From Epiperipatus broadwayi (lineage: Eukaryota; Onychophora; Udeonychophora; Euonychophora; Peripatidae): DNA of 64,000 bases. The stretch lies in the NCBI GenBank assembly GCA_028023455.1, contig JAQFVV010012531.1, positions 122,001-186,000 of the forward strand. The letters run 5' to 3'. Both the position numbers and the translations under genes were made by a program. Under the pieces are notes generated by a model. That model was not told the origin of the DNA and did not search any database. It worked only from the letters and a program-made list of their open reading frames with translations. Positions 52,191-64,000 of this stretch are shown piece after piece. Each line of letters begins with the position of its first letter. Within the stretch, counting starts at the first letter, position 1.

Positions 52191-53696
52191 AAAACAAACA
52201 TTCTTTGAGGGGCTAAAAACTGACATAAATAAGGCTAAAAATCTATTGGGTCAGAGTTTGGTCAGTCATTGCTAGCTGGCTTCATGTCCATTCAATTTTT
52301 GAGGGGCCTAAGCTGCCTTCCCCTTCGTCTTCAGACCAACTCATGATGAGATGTAGCTCCTACTGTGCAAGAGTGACCGTACTATCAAAGAATGCTACCT
52401 GCCATCGAAGATTTGTCAATACTTCATGAAATCCTGAGGTAACCAGCCCAAAGACAGTATAACTGCCTTAGCCAATTCTTATTTGTAATTTAATTTGTAA
52501 ACTAATGTTTTCTTTATGTTTAATTTTTTTCAAAACTCGCTAATCAGTGAGTCTGTTAACCTTTTGTATCAATTCTCTACTATCAAAACTAATCTGTCAT
52601 CCAACTCACACTTCTTATTATTGTTATATTTTAGTGTGATTATAATTTAATTTTAATAATATTTTTATGATTTCCACTTAATTTTGTTTATAAATGCCAA
52701 TCAAATCTAGTCTTATGAACTTCTATATCCCACTATGGAATAGAAAGAGGGCGGGGTTAATGGGTTCTTGTTACTTAGTTTAAATATCTCGTAAGATTAT
52801 GTTTGTACTTTAAATGAATACCTGTTTTTTTTCAATAAATGTTTTATCATAAATTTATACAAAATATATAAATATTTTTGCAACCAGGGGTGAATATTGG
52901 TGTCTGTTAGTTTTATAAATTTTTTATTGACCATCATCACCACAAAGGCTGGTGACTTAAATTTGTTTTATAATTTGCACTATTAAATGCATGAATTTTA
53001 GTTTTTGTTTCATATGTTAAAATATTGATTCAAGAGGGAGGAGCTATACATGCTTTATTAATGATAGTTTAATTTATGATCAATGACTTTAGCTTACATG
53101 GGTCATTATTTTAGCATATCATTATGTATTTGTTAAACCGTTTAAGGTTTTACTTTAATATTTAAATTCAGTGATTTTATATTTTTATGAGAGCATTGCT
53201 AGCATATGTCCAATTATTCATAAGCCACATAGGGCTTTGATCTGATTCACCTGTACATCATCCAGGGAATCATGATTCTCTTCGTTCATCATTCTTCTCC
53301 AAGTATATATTTATATATTGCTTTGAGTCACCTGTACCTCATTCCAGGGATTCAAAGCCTCGTCTTTCATGTTCTCATTCACAATAGAAGTCTATGTCTA
53401 CTTCTAAAAAATGCAGGTTAGAGTAGATGAAGCTCTGTATGGATGTGCCATGGTCTGGCCCATAGAAACTTTCTACCTACCTGTTCTTCTTGTACCACTG
53501 TAGCATGAAGCTGGCATGTACCATCTTTAAAGAAAATTGGAGAATGACCTTGTCCTGGCCAAATGTGCCATTTTCTCTTGCTGATATTATGCTAGCACTG
53601 CCATTTCTTATAGTTAGTTTTCCAGCCTGTTTAGCAAAATAAATTGTAATGATAGGTGATAATAAAACGTTTTCCCCTTTTGTAATATTTTCCATT
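52191..53696. other. Non-coding stretch, with a local direct repeat
   Basis: 52200-52460 is GC-richer and may continue the preceding repeat. At about 53231-53290 and 53321-53380 there are two related segments sharing cacctgtacatcatccaggga-like sequence, a diverged tandem unit of about 90 bp. The 81-codon - strand ORF (53477-53722) starts at TTG and runs into the following palindrome. It is not recognised and may be an element remnant. Confidence 0.4.
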
Positions 53697-54545
53697 GTTA
53701 TAAAGCACTGAAAACTTTGCAATTATTCAAACAGAAGTCAGTCTCCAATAATGCACTATTTCTTAAATATTATAAATCTCCCCACACTCTCTCACTGGTA
53801 AGAATTTTAAAAATTTAAGTGAATCACTTAAGTTTAGAGTGTACATCCTATATACAATCACTTAAGTTTAGAGTGTACATCCTATATACACCAACTCTTA
53901 ACAGACCATGCTTAAATCAGGGCTTGAGTCTATTGTGTGCCTGGTGTTATAATCAAATATTCAATTGTACAAATATATTTAACTCATCATTGGAGAAAGA
54001 CAATGTTTCATTTTTAAATAGATTTGTACAATTTAATATTTGATTATAACATCAAACACACAATAGACTCCCTCCAGCCCTGATTTAAGCATCATCTGTA
54101 AGAGTTGCTATATATAGAATGTACACTCTAAACTTAAGTGATTCACTTAAGTTTTTTAAATTCTTACCAGCAGGAGAGTGTGCTGAGATTTATAATATTT
54201 GAGAAATAGTGCATTATCAGAGATTGACTTCCATTTAAATAATTTCAAAGTTTTCAGCACTTTATAATAATAGTTTTACATTTATAAGTCATGTTTGTCT
54301 AATCATAGTTGGTTAAAAATGAGACACTGTCTTTCTCCTGTGATGGATTAAATAGATTTGTACAATTAAATATTCAATTGTAATATCAGGCACCACAATA
54401 GACTCAAGCCCTGATTTAAGTATGGTCTGTAAGAGTTGGTGTATATAGAATGTACTCTCTAAACTTAAGTGATTCAAAGTGTGTGGAGATTTATAATACT
54501 TAAGAAATAATGCATTATCAGAGATTGACTTCTATTTGAATAAAT
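53697..54545. repeat. Palindromic element plus a third partial copy
   Basis: 53697-53960 and about 54000-54268 are inverted copies. Words such as cacttaagtttagagtgtac, aaatcagggcttgagt and aatgcactatttctt are mirrored. The left arm carries an extra 40-bp tandem copy of the tttagagtgtacatcctata unit (about 53830-53890). A third, right-arm-oriented copy follows at about 54345-54545. ORFs here are artefacts. Confidence 0.8.
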
Positions 54546-54932
54546 GTGAATTTTATGTATATTTTCAACATGGAATTAATTGTGAAAAAATATATTTTTA
54601 ATAAGTATATTATTTTGACAAATTAAAATATCAGTATGCACACCCACTTCCATTAGTACCCCAATGTATATATATATGTGTGTGTGTGTGTGAAAACAAT
54701 TATTATTTATGTAACATTGAAATGTGATAGATTTTTTTAATATTATATGACAATGTCCATATGTTGCAATACTTCTGTGCGATTATAATGATGAGTGTCA
54801 CGTAGACACATGTTAAAATCAATCATATTTTATGAATTATTGAATTTTTTATTAATTTATCACAATTCAAATACGTTCATTTTTATACAAGTACATCTGT
54901 GTGCTGATATATGTGTTTTATGTAAACCTATA
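54546..54932. other. Non-coding stretch with a TA/TG microsatellite
   Basis: A compound (TA)n-(TG)n run lies at about 54667-54692. Nothing else was recognised. Confidence 0.5.
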
Positions 54933-56068
54933 TGATAGTTTATGGGGTACTGGTTGATTAGACATGTGCCCATTTGATGGCATTGTTTGGGTGCTAAAAC
55001 ATATAAAAATGTCATTTACATGGCCCAACTTTTCATTGCAAAACAATATTATTTTCTAAAATGGAATAATTATATTTTTAAATTACATTATACATTTCTT
55101 GGCATGTTGACATTTTTTAAACTACTTTTAAACAATTTACAAACTAACATTATTTTTTAAAATGGAATACCTACAGTTTAAAATTATATTATAAATGTCA
55201 GCACATAGCACTGGAATGTGTGGGGGGACTGGTATCTTTGACAATCTGAAGGATCATTCAAAAGATGAACTACTAACTAACATTGTGATTTTCTAAAACA
55301 ACATGCAATTTTAGTTGTCTCATAGATGCTCTTTATCTGCAAAAAAAACACTATTATAAACATTATGGGCTGACATTCTGCAAAGTATCTGTAAACAATT
55401 TACAAACCAACATTATTTTATAAAACATAAGAATTAAATTTTTCTGAAATTGAATAATTACATTTTTAAATTACATTATAAATATCAGTGCGCAGCACTG
55501 GAATATGCAGGAGACTGGTGTTTTTGATGATCCTTTAGATCATCCAAAAAATTCAGTAGCATGATCAAACCAAGCTTCTGATTTCCAAAACAACATGCAA
55601 CCTCAGCCATTTAATTTGTCTCATATCTGTTCTCATGCAAATATGTCTTTTCGCATGAATTCTATGAAATTGCGCTTGTCACTACACTTTTGCAATTTTT
55701 TCATATTTCAAGCTATGTGGGGAAGCATTGTGATGGGTTTACAATTATTAGTATGTAATACTATGTCAGGTATGGTGTAAGATCATTACTTCAAATGCAG
55801 ATTACAAGAGTTACGGTCAGTTGAATTTCATACACCCTCACATGATACGGTAGCAATATGCGAAATGTGTGCATTTGTATAGTGTCATGAAGCACATCAG
55901 TGGGCCATAATATTTGTGTGCAACCAATATAAGCCTGCAATGGCTAATATGAACATCACTGTTCTATGGGCCATAAACTTCAGGCTGTGTAAATGGCATT
56001 TTTATATGTTTTAGCACGTAATGCCATCAAGCAGTATGCATGTCTAATCAACCAGTACCATTTATAGT
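54933..56068. mobile_element. DNA element with about 100-bp terminal inverted repeats and internal tandem units
   Basis: The left terminus, containing ggtactggttgattagacatg (54946-54966), is mirrored by catgtctaatcaaccagtacc at about 56039-56059. The arms extend about 100 bp, including gctaaaacatataaaaatg. Between the arms, units beginning like aaattacattataaatgtca and containing gcactggaatgtg recur two to three times. No transposase is evident, and the 61-codon ORF at 55595 is not supported. Non-autonomous. Confidence 0.8.
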
Positions 56069-56229
56069 ATTAACCAAAATCAGAATGTTGAATTTATATG
56101 TATTGCATACTCAACAGACCTTAATTTTATTTTAATTTAATTGTTATTAATAAATTTATATTTCTTTGTTCAAATTATTCCAGTGAATTTATTTAATCTA
56201 AAAATAGTTTTAGAATATTATATGTTTTT

Positions 56230-56860
56230 ATTATATCTCTTGATCACAGTAACAGTTATAGAGCTTTTGCTCTCTGAGCTGGACCTTACATAACAGTCTG
56301 TTATTTAAAAGGGCATTATATTTAGTATTTATGGACATCCAGTTGATGATGAACCTGGTTGTTGCTAAGGGGGTGTCCTTTAAAGTCCGTGCACTACATT
56401 TCATTTTAATTGTTTATTTAAAATTAAGATTATAGTTGGCCAGTACATTAATTGTATTAAGTGGTCTGAATATTGGTGATGATTAGCATGTTTAGTATCA
56501 GCATTACTTTTGGTTGTTATATTCTTATAGATTAACACTTAAGTTTGTGCATCTAAATTATTGTTTAAATAATCTGCCCCAAGCTGTAAAGAGCTAAATA
56601 ATTAGCTTGATCTATAGTAGATCATTTCAAATCCATTCACAGCATTGACTGTTGATTGACTTTTATTGTTGATCATTCATGATGATGAATGATTATTACT
56701 TTTGGATAATGCTGGTAAACTTATATTTAATTACTTATTGTTATTTTTGCTGATCTCTTATGTTCATTCCTTTTATATTTAATTGTAAATTTTGCATTGA
56801 CTTAGTGTTGATGATGAATGCCATAACCCCAAATTAACCTCTGAATTTTCTGTATTGTTA
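56230..56860 (+). repeat. Dispersed repeat family, copy 2
   Basis: Colinear and in the same orientation as 16240-16930, with the landmark atcattcatgatgatgaatg at about 56671-56690. The divergence suggests an old family. Class unknown. Confidence 0.7.
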
Positions 56861-57023
56861 TTATAAATATATATTACTATCAAAATATCTGATATTGATT
56901 TAAAGTAAAATTATATGTATTAAGTGAAATTCATTTATAATATATACATATGTATTATTATGTACACATATTAAATATGTGTACATACGATGTATACATT
57001 TTAACACACACACACATATACAT

Positions 57024-59606
57024 TGTGACCTTCCAGGTTGGCACCAGGAAAAAATGTGGGAAGTTCACATTTGTGTTAACAATGGCTAAAGATTGTTATC
57101 TTAGAAAAATGATTGTGATATAATTTAATATTTAAAATTGAGTTTTAGGAAAATTAAACTTAAATTGTGGTGAGATTTGCTCTTTTAAATTAGATTTAAA
57201 AAAAAAAACTTTAATTGGATGTACCAATTGATAGAATTTAAAGTTATATATTTAATAGTGAAGAGGAAGACAGAAAAACATCAGAGAATGTTGGTATAAG
57301 AGTAGAATTAATAGGAAGGTTATAGCAGGTGTTGTTCATTGGTGTTCTAGATTATTGTCTACTCCAATCTAAGATTTAGCTTGTGTATGTGGATGTATGT
57401 TCATTTACATCATTTCATACTTTGTCCATTTTTTTTTTCATACAATTACTTATAATATCTAAATTGTAATAGTAAAATTTATATGCTAAACAAAACAGAT
57501 ATACAGTACTCATATATAATTGATTAAAATGATTTTCTTATTTATATATTTAATTTACTGGTTATGTATAGTTTCTAATAATACATTTGGAATTGTAAAA
57601 ATTATCTCTGTATTTGTAAATTAATATTTAATATTTGATATTTTTACTTTATTTTAATATTCTATTGTTGTCAGTTTATAAAGCAAGCTAGTTTTGGAGT
57701 GTTGCCAAGTGATCAATAATAATAAAAAAAGAGGGCGTGAGTGTGTGTTGAAAAAAAAAAGTTTGTAGAGACTACTTGAGAGGAAAGACAAGATGAACAT
57801 GAAAAAATAAAACCCTGTAAGGTTTCAGCTCTGACTTTCCCAGCTAGCGATTGGAGTTCACTATTAAAATGCCTAAATATCACGTAAGAATATCCATTAT
57901 AAAACATTTAACATTTTGTTGTAAATTGATAATAATTAAATTATGGAAAACATTAGAGATGAAAGTAATTGTGAGAAAACATATTCAATACTATTGCAAA
58001 ATGCTTGATATATTTTCAATTTTTAAAAGCCTATTCTTAATATTACATAAAGTGAAATTTAAAAAAAAAAGAAGTTATTTAATATAATTTGTTTTCTTAG
58101 AAAAAGAATTATAAACTAAAGAATTTATTATTCACATATATATGACTGAAATAAATAATGAAATATATTATTGATTGCCAGAGTGATCGTCTATAGTAAC
58201 TGCATACTGTCATGGAGAAATTGTTAACAATGGGAATAAAAAAATTATATCAAATTTAAAATTAAAAGGATAAAACCTTAAAACTTTAATATAATTGTTT
58301 CACTTAATTGGAGATTTTATTTTGGGTGATTAATAAGATAATTCCAGTGCATGCTAATATATTTATTACAAGATTTTCAATATTGGAAACTTTCGCAGTT
58401 ATATCAAGTTATTTTTTTTAATCGTCAGGATTTACTTTTTGTTTGTGATTCATTTATTATTAATAGAAGCAGCGTATACATCGTATATATATCGTTGACA
58501 TTTCAAATAATGACCTTCAAGTTAATAACAATTCCTCATCTAATGATTACATGTCGATAAGTATTTTTTTTTGTATACTAGAAATGTAATTTTTATATAT
58601 ATATATTTTTTTTAAAAACTAATGTAACTGGTTAAATATATTGTCTTACAGGATTTAAAAATCATTCTATACATAAATTTTATATTCGAATGTATGTGTA
58701 CTGTTATAAATATTATTATTATTGTTTCCAAAATTATACTTTTGTTTTATTTCAATTATTGCGTAAATAAACTATAAATATTATGATTGATAAATGTGTT
58801 ATATTTATAACATTTATAAGCACACATATTCGAAAATATAGGTAATAAGGAATAGTAAAAAAAGAAAAAAAACTATTATTAAAGTTAGTGTTTGCAAATA
58901 AATATCAAAATCTTTATAACATATCATATTGATATCATATTCATTTCATTTTTTTTTAACAATTCATTTCTTTCAGTATAAATGACATGTTAGAGAGAAG
59001 TGTATTTTATCTAAGTAAGAAGGGAGGTGGTAGAGTTAATAGCAAGATGTTTAGGATAATAATATATTTTGTTTTGTTATTTTGTTTTTATTTTCAATAA
59101 ATATTTTTTTGAATTAATATAATTGTTTTATTATATGTTCGATTCTCCATTTCCACACACACACATATGGTTAATATAACATAGTTATAGAATATCTAGA
59201 ATTGCCCGTATAAGTCAGGTTTTATTTAATTTGTCTGGTGTTAATAAATCTCAGTATTACAATGCCAATAATATACCCAATCCTCATCATTGTCTATACT
59301 GTAATAAATGTAATAATTGTCAATTTTGCAACAGTTTTAGTATTGAATAGATGCTTAGAACATATTTAAATTAACATTATAGAATTATTGTTTATAGACG
59401 TTTTAACAACTTATTTGCCTCCTGTATGAAGACTATATCCTATAACTTCAACTGAGCTAAGCCATAGAGTAATTACAATATAAGAATGTTTTAAATAAGT
59501 TTAAAAGAAATTTACAATTATAAATTTTATTCTATCTTGTATAGAATTGGTGCCTGGGCATTTGTAAATCTAGTAAAGTGAATAAGTGAAGAAGACAGAG
59601 GTTACA
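57024..59606 (+). mobile_element. Solo giant LTR, diverged, opposite orientation to the full element
   Basis: It starts TGTGACCTTCCAGG and ends GAGGTTACA, matching the termini of the LTRs at 29637 and 36996 read in reverse. The first 200 bp (tggcaccag, gtgggaag, taacaatg) and roughly the last 800 bp (the TG/CA run near 59155, gagctaagccatag near 59453, a gaattggtgcctgggca block near 59545) align well. The middle is diverged. No interior or partner LTR accompanies it in this orientation. The left flank has a (CA)n run. No target duplication was recognised. Confidence 0.8.
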
Positions 59607-62600
59607 ATATATTATAACCTACACTCCCAACACCACTCATATACATTACATGAACAAAATGCCCAGGCACCAGTTCTATTAATGAATAGAACAATATGAC
59701 AAGATAATGATACAAAATTATTACTGAGACTCTTAACCAAAGTCTATGTTCAGCTCAGCTCAGTGGGAGGCTATAGGAAGTTCATAAGATATATGATTAT
59801 AAGTAAATTAAAGAAGAAATATTACAAAACATTAAATATAATATAAATCCTTTTTATTAATTAATGGTGTGATAAAGAATCACAATGATTATTTGTACAA
59901 TCTATTAAAATATTCTTTCAACTTAATTTCTTCCTTCATCCAAGTACAACATATATCAGCATGCTATAATTGTATTACTAAACAATTCTATGACTTGGCA
60001 TATCATAATCTAAACATCTACTTTAATGCCAATCAAGAAATAAACAATAAGATCTCAGAAAATTTAACAAACACAGTTGAATTAAATAAAATACATTGGC
60101 CCATAATTTATAATTCTAAAGTATGATAAAATTGTAATGAAATAAATTGACTAAAATATTTTACTGTGTTTCAATAATAAGATAATGACAGAAATAGGGT
60201 ATTTTAATCTCATATCATCATCTAACACATATACTAACTTGGCAACCTTTCTAATACGTTTATCCAGTGACAAATGTTCCTTATAATGTTTGTATTAAGA
60301 AAAAAATATTGTCAGACACCAGAAAATTTGATATTATAACTATAAAATAATATATCTATTTTATAATAGATTTATGAAATGTGGAGATGTAGAAATTGAA
60401 ACATGAATGTACACAAGAATAACTTAAGACACAGTTTTTTAAGATTTTAAATAACTAAAACAAATAATTTATTACAATAAAAAAATTTAGTTTAACATGA
60501 TATTTTTACAATACGACTACTTATCTTACAGATTTCTAATTATCCAATAAACTTTGAGCATCAGTTTGAGATTATCCCCATCATATAACATTATTTATAC
60601 CCTTTTGAAATCAGAAATTAACAACAAAACTTGAAACTTCTAACTTTGCATACTTGCTTTGCTTAAGTGTTTCACCTAAACATAATTAAACATAACACTG
60701 ACTAAATAATATATTATATTATTGGCACAAGAAATATTTATGAGAGGATTTTCAATTGATTAATAAAATAAATCAAACTAAAATATTTGGCCATCAACAA
60801 AGCAACCTTTTCTAACTAATGAAACAATCATTTTTAAATACATATACCTTTTCATGCATAACAATGAAATCATATTTATTCTGATGGTTTGGTGTTTTAT
60901 AATTCTGTACTAAATAAATATACTGTGTTTTAAAATATTTATTTCCCGTTTTAATTTCAATAACTCTATACTTCTGTTTAAATGAATATAATGTGCTTCA
61001 AAGCATTTATTTCCCATTTTTAGTTTCAATAACTTATACCTTTATATTCGTGATATTATTCATATTACGCGTGTGTGTGTGTGTCAAGCAACAATAATAG
61101 AAAACAATCTTTTCTACAAACTCTCCATTCATCAAGAGAATATTAAATAATTACTTCATTTTGGACAATGTCGTAAACCATCAATAAAATAAGATACTAT
61201 TATTACAACAAGAATTTGACTTAGCTATTTATCTGGCCACATTTTAAATTACACGAAGCTATATTTTCATGATTATACAGACTACACATTCCTAGGGAAA
61301 TTCACATGAGGAGTAAATAAACTCTTTACTTAATACTTCTACAATAATTCATCTAACTTTAAATACGCTGTTGGTGGGGAACCTTTTCTTCATCACCAAG
61401 ACTCTAAGAAAAACATCACATAACTTCAAAACTATCATTTCATAATATGCATGCAATATAAAATAGACTCTACTCATGGAAAATTATTAAAAATATACTA
61501 TTTAGGCAAAATCTCTCATCCCTACAAATATAGAATGCAATCAGATTATTTTCCATTCACAAAGCTCTTCTACATGTCTAACATTATATTTACATGCTGG
61601 CAGATAAATACACACAGATAACATACTAATCTGGTCAATTCTATAGAATATGACAACATCTGAAATTTATACATAAAATATTAACAAACTGAACTTTATT
61701 AAACAAATGTCATAATTGTGCAAAATAGACACACGTGCACAAGAATATAAAAAAAAAATTAACTCCAGGTTATACACTATGCAGATAATATGGTAATTAA
61801 ATAATACATTAAGATATAACTTTTAATTCAGAATAAACTTTAAGTTACTTTTAAAATTTAATAGCTATAATTATTACGAATGAACTTTCTTTATCATATC
61901 GAGCAAACTATTTCAATTATACGTTCGTCAATTTTAAAGCCAAAATTCTCACTTTGAGATAATAAAATATATAAAATAAATGTAAGCCTCTCTCCAATGA
62001 TATAATAAATATATATATATATTTCTTATCTCTACCTTTGCAAAAAAAAAACAAGACATATTTGTATAAATCAATTTTTACCAACATATCCACTGCTCGC
62101 GAATACGCATTCCGAGACAATCTAGGAGATCATAATAACCCAAATTATAAACAAAACACAATAATAAGTATGCATATCTATCTATAATATACATTGATAA
62201 TGACAAGCAATAAAAAAAATAAAGAAACAAAAGTTATTTGTCCTGTGACTTAATATAAAAGTTCACTTGCAAAGTTTTACTCTGGGTTTATGAAATGATA
62301 TGGAGACGGATTCCAAACTGAATTTGAACATAAAATGAATTTCTGTAGGATAACTAAAAAAATATAATCATAACTTAAATATGACTTAGCACCTCCAATG
62401 TTCATAGCCGAGCTATTTGAATTTACTATATCACACATAAGTAATCAATTTCTCTTTTATTATGGCGAAAATATAAGACATTTTAGCTACAGTTGAACAG
62501 GAATTAATTCATTCATTCCATAGTAGTTTTAAATTAAGTATGCAATTATTCTTAGTAGTTTTCTTAAATAGCATTTGACACTTTATAATCTTGTATACGC

Positions 62601-64000
62601 ATAGTTTATTTTTTAAATATTGCCAATTAATATATCATGATTCATTAGTAATTTCACAATTAATAATATTTTATTATTATATCGCATCTTTATCGAAGAT
62701 GATAGAAACACAAATCACACTCCCATCCTTCCATCTGATTTAAGCAAACATTTAAGAGTAGCAGCCTTTGATTATTTGAGTAATTCACATTTTTATTTCA
62801 TTCAAACATGTATTATTTTTAGAAATACCAGATAAACAAATACTGTCACTTTTTTGTAATTAATTTAAGCATGACATGATATATCAAAATACACATGTCC
62901 TTAATTTTACATTTAACTTTTATAAAAACAGAATGCAGAAGATGGTGAAAAATCAAAATAAATTCTGAAAAACAGTCCTGCATACGTTTCCAAGATATAT
63001 TAGAATACACACATGGTTTAATTATATAACAATAATGTTCATGCACTCTATCTTCTTTCTTAATTATAGATAAATAAAGTAATGCCATCTTAACACCAAC
63101 GATATACATTTTTAAATATTAATAATTATGAGGTGATTAATTCAAATGTTTAAATTAAGGAGAGTAATGAAAAACTATTGTACCTTCTTAAAATTTATTC
63201 CTGCATTCCAATTAAAGACATTCTTCAGTAATTAATTTCCTAAGATTTTTTAGAAGTTTACCCCAAAGCTTTTTAAATCAATTTAACTTCAGCAACTGGC
63301 TGCAATTACAATTATAACAAGAATGAGCAATTTTTACTGGAAGCTATCTGTTAAATAGATTTTTCTTTTCCCTTAGCAAAAGGTCATTTCCCTTTACAAG
63401 GTTAACTTCCACATTTTTGCACCCAAGCTAATTACATATTCAAAAAAAATCTTTTCTTAAAAAAAAAATCATTCTGATTTTTAGAATTAAATCAAGACAC
63501 AAAAAAAATAATAATAAAATAAATAGCTTTTACAAACTTGAAAGACATGAATATTAATTAACTGTTAAACAAAAATGATTAATAATTTATTTAATTTATA
63601 AAATAATTCACCTATCCAAATATCCATTAATCATTGAAAAGAAATATATATCTGTTAAATTATTAAAGATAATTACTGTAATTTAAATGTTTTATTGTGA
63701 ATGTACTATTTTTTGCTGTTATTAACAGATGAAAATGAAATGAAAATGATGCAGAGTCATACATGCATGCACATGTACTGCAACCTAAACATTAAACTAT
63801 CTTAACTAAATATAATTGAAATGGCTATTAATTGTTGACAAAAGAATAACTATTAATGAATAAAGGATTAGGAAAACATTCAAATCAATACTAAACACTA
63901 ACATAAAATAACTTTACATTTTTCTGCCAAAAAAAATATACTGATTCCCATAATAAATAACCCCTCTTCCTTACATTAAATACCTCATTAACCACAATAA
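59607..64000 (-). mobile_element. Second diverged LTR-like repeat, abutting the solo LTR
   Basis: Directly after the solo LTR a second related terminus begins (ttataacctacactccc), followed by gcccaggcaccagttctatt near 59661 and agctcagctcagtggg near 59752. These match the beginning of the repeat at 22376 and the ends of the giant LTRs in the opposite orientation. Only the first few hundred bases align clearly. Beyond about 60 kb I see AT-rich sequence, a tandem pair of about 75 bp near 60895-61040 and a TG run near 61070. The far end is not visible before the window ends. No genes. Confidence 0.45.

Noticed and set aside
53477-53722. 81-codon - strand ORF
   Set aside because: No ATG at the start, it overlaps a palindromic repeat arm, and no family was recognised.

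Overview
The window is eukaryotic, strongly AT-rich and packed with transposable elements. Gene content is very low, exons are short, and introns are kilobases long. The mix of elements is a giant-LTR retrotransposon, Penelope and RTE remnants, a tRNA-type SINE, hAT elements and many foldback MITEs. With the long tetranucleotide tracts, this suggests a mollusc, most likely an octopus-like cephalopod; that assignment is inference. Nothing prokaryotic was seen.

Genes. (1) Three spliced exons on the + strand (6444-6543, 6652-6747, 12148-12274) read in one phase-consistent frame and encode part of a DC-STAMP-domain membrane protein (DCST1/DCST2, spe-42 and sneaky family). Its 5' exons probably lie before the window, and no convincing next exon was found downstream. 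(2) An intact 247-codon intronless ORF on the - strand (42584-43327) encodes a divergent cyclin of the T/K type. Two weaker exon candidates (17984-18081 and 14888-15059, both +) are listed with low confidence.

Layout. 1-6.4 kb: an interspersed repeat, three hairpin MITEs, a palindromic-family copy and a roughly 530-bp (GATA)n array ending 72 bp before the first DC-STAMP exon. 6.4-18 kb: long introns with a TA/GA microsatellite, a second palindromic-family copy and a dispersed repeat. 18.2-19.6 kb: a decayed hAT-type transposase on the - strand. 20.8-27.5 kb: tandem duplications and an old LTR-like repeat. 29.6-39.6 kb: a young LTR retrotransposon on the - strand, with two nearly identical LTRs of about 2.6 kb, a primer-binding site and a polypurine tract. 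It has no recognisable pol and instead carries two unusual repeat-rich, charged ORFs. 40.2-41.7 kb: an RTE-like RT fragment, a tRNA-shaped SINE head and a large palindrome. 42.5-43.4 kb: the cyclin. 44.2-46.5 kb: a decayed Penelope-like RT. 46.6-50.6 kb: a complex foldback region with a nested hAT MITE that has a perfect 8-bp target duplication. 51.2-56.9 kb: second copies of the window-start and 16-kb repeats, a palindromic cluster and a DNA element with long terminal inverted repeats. 57.0-59.6 kb: a solo LTR in the opposite orientation to the full element, followed immediately by another diverged LTR-like repeat to the window end.

The best candidates for something undescribed are the pol-less LTR element (its two repeat proteins, an in-frame UGA between ORF segments and repeated primer-binding-site-like motifs) and the divergent single-exon cyclin. 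Homology calls come from reading translations by eye; no database search was run.
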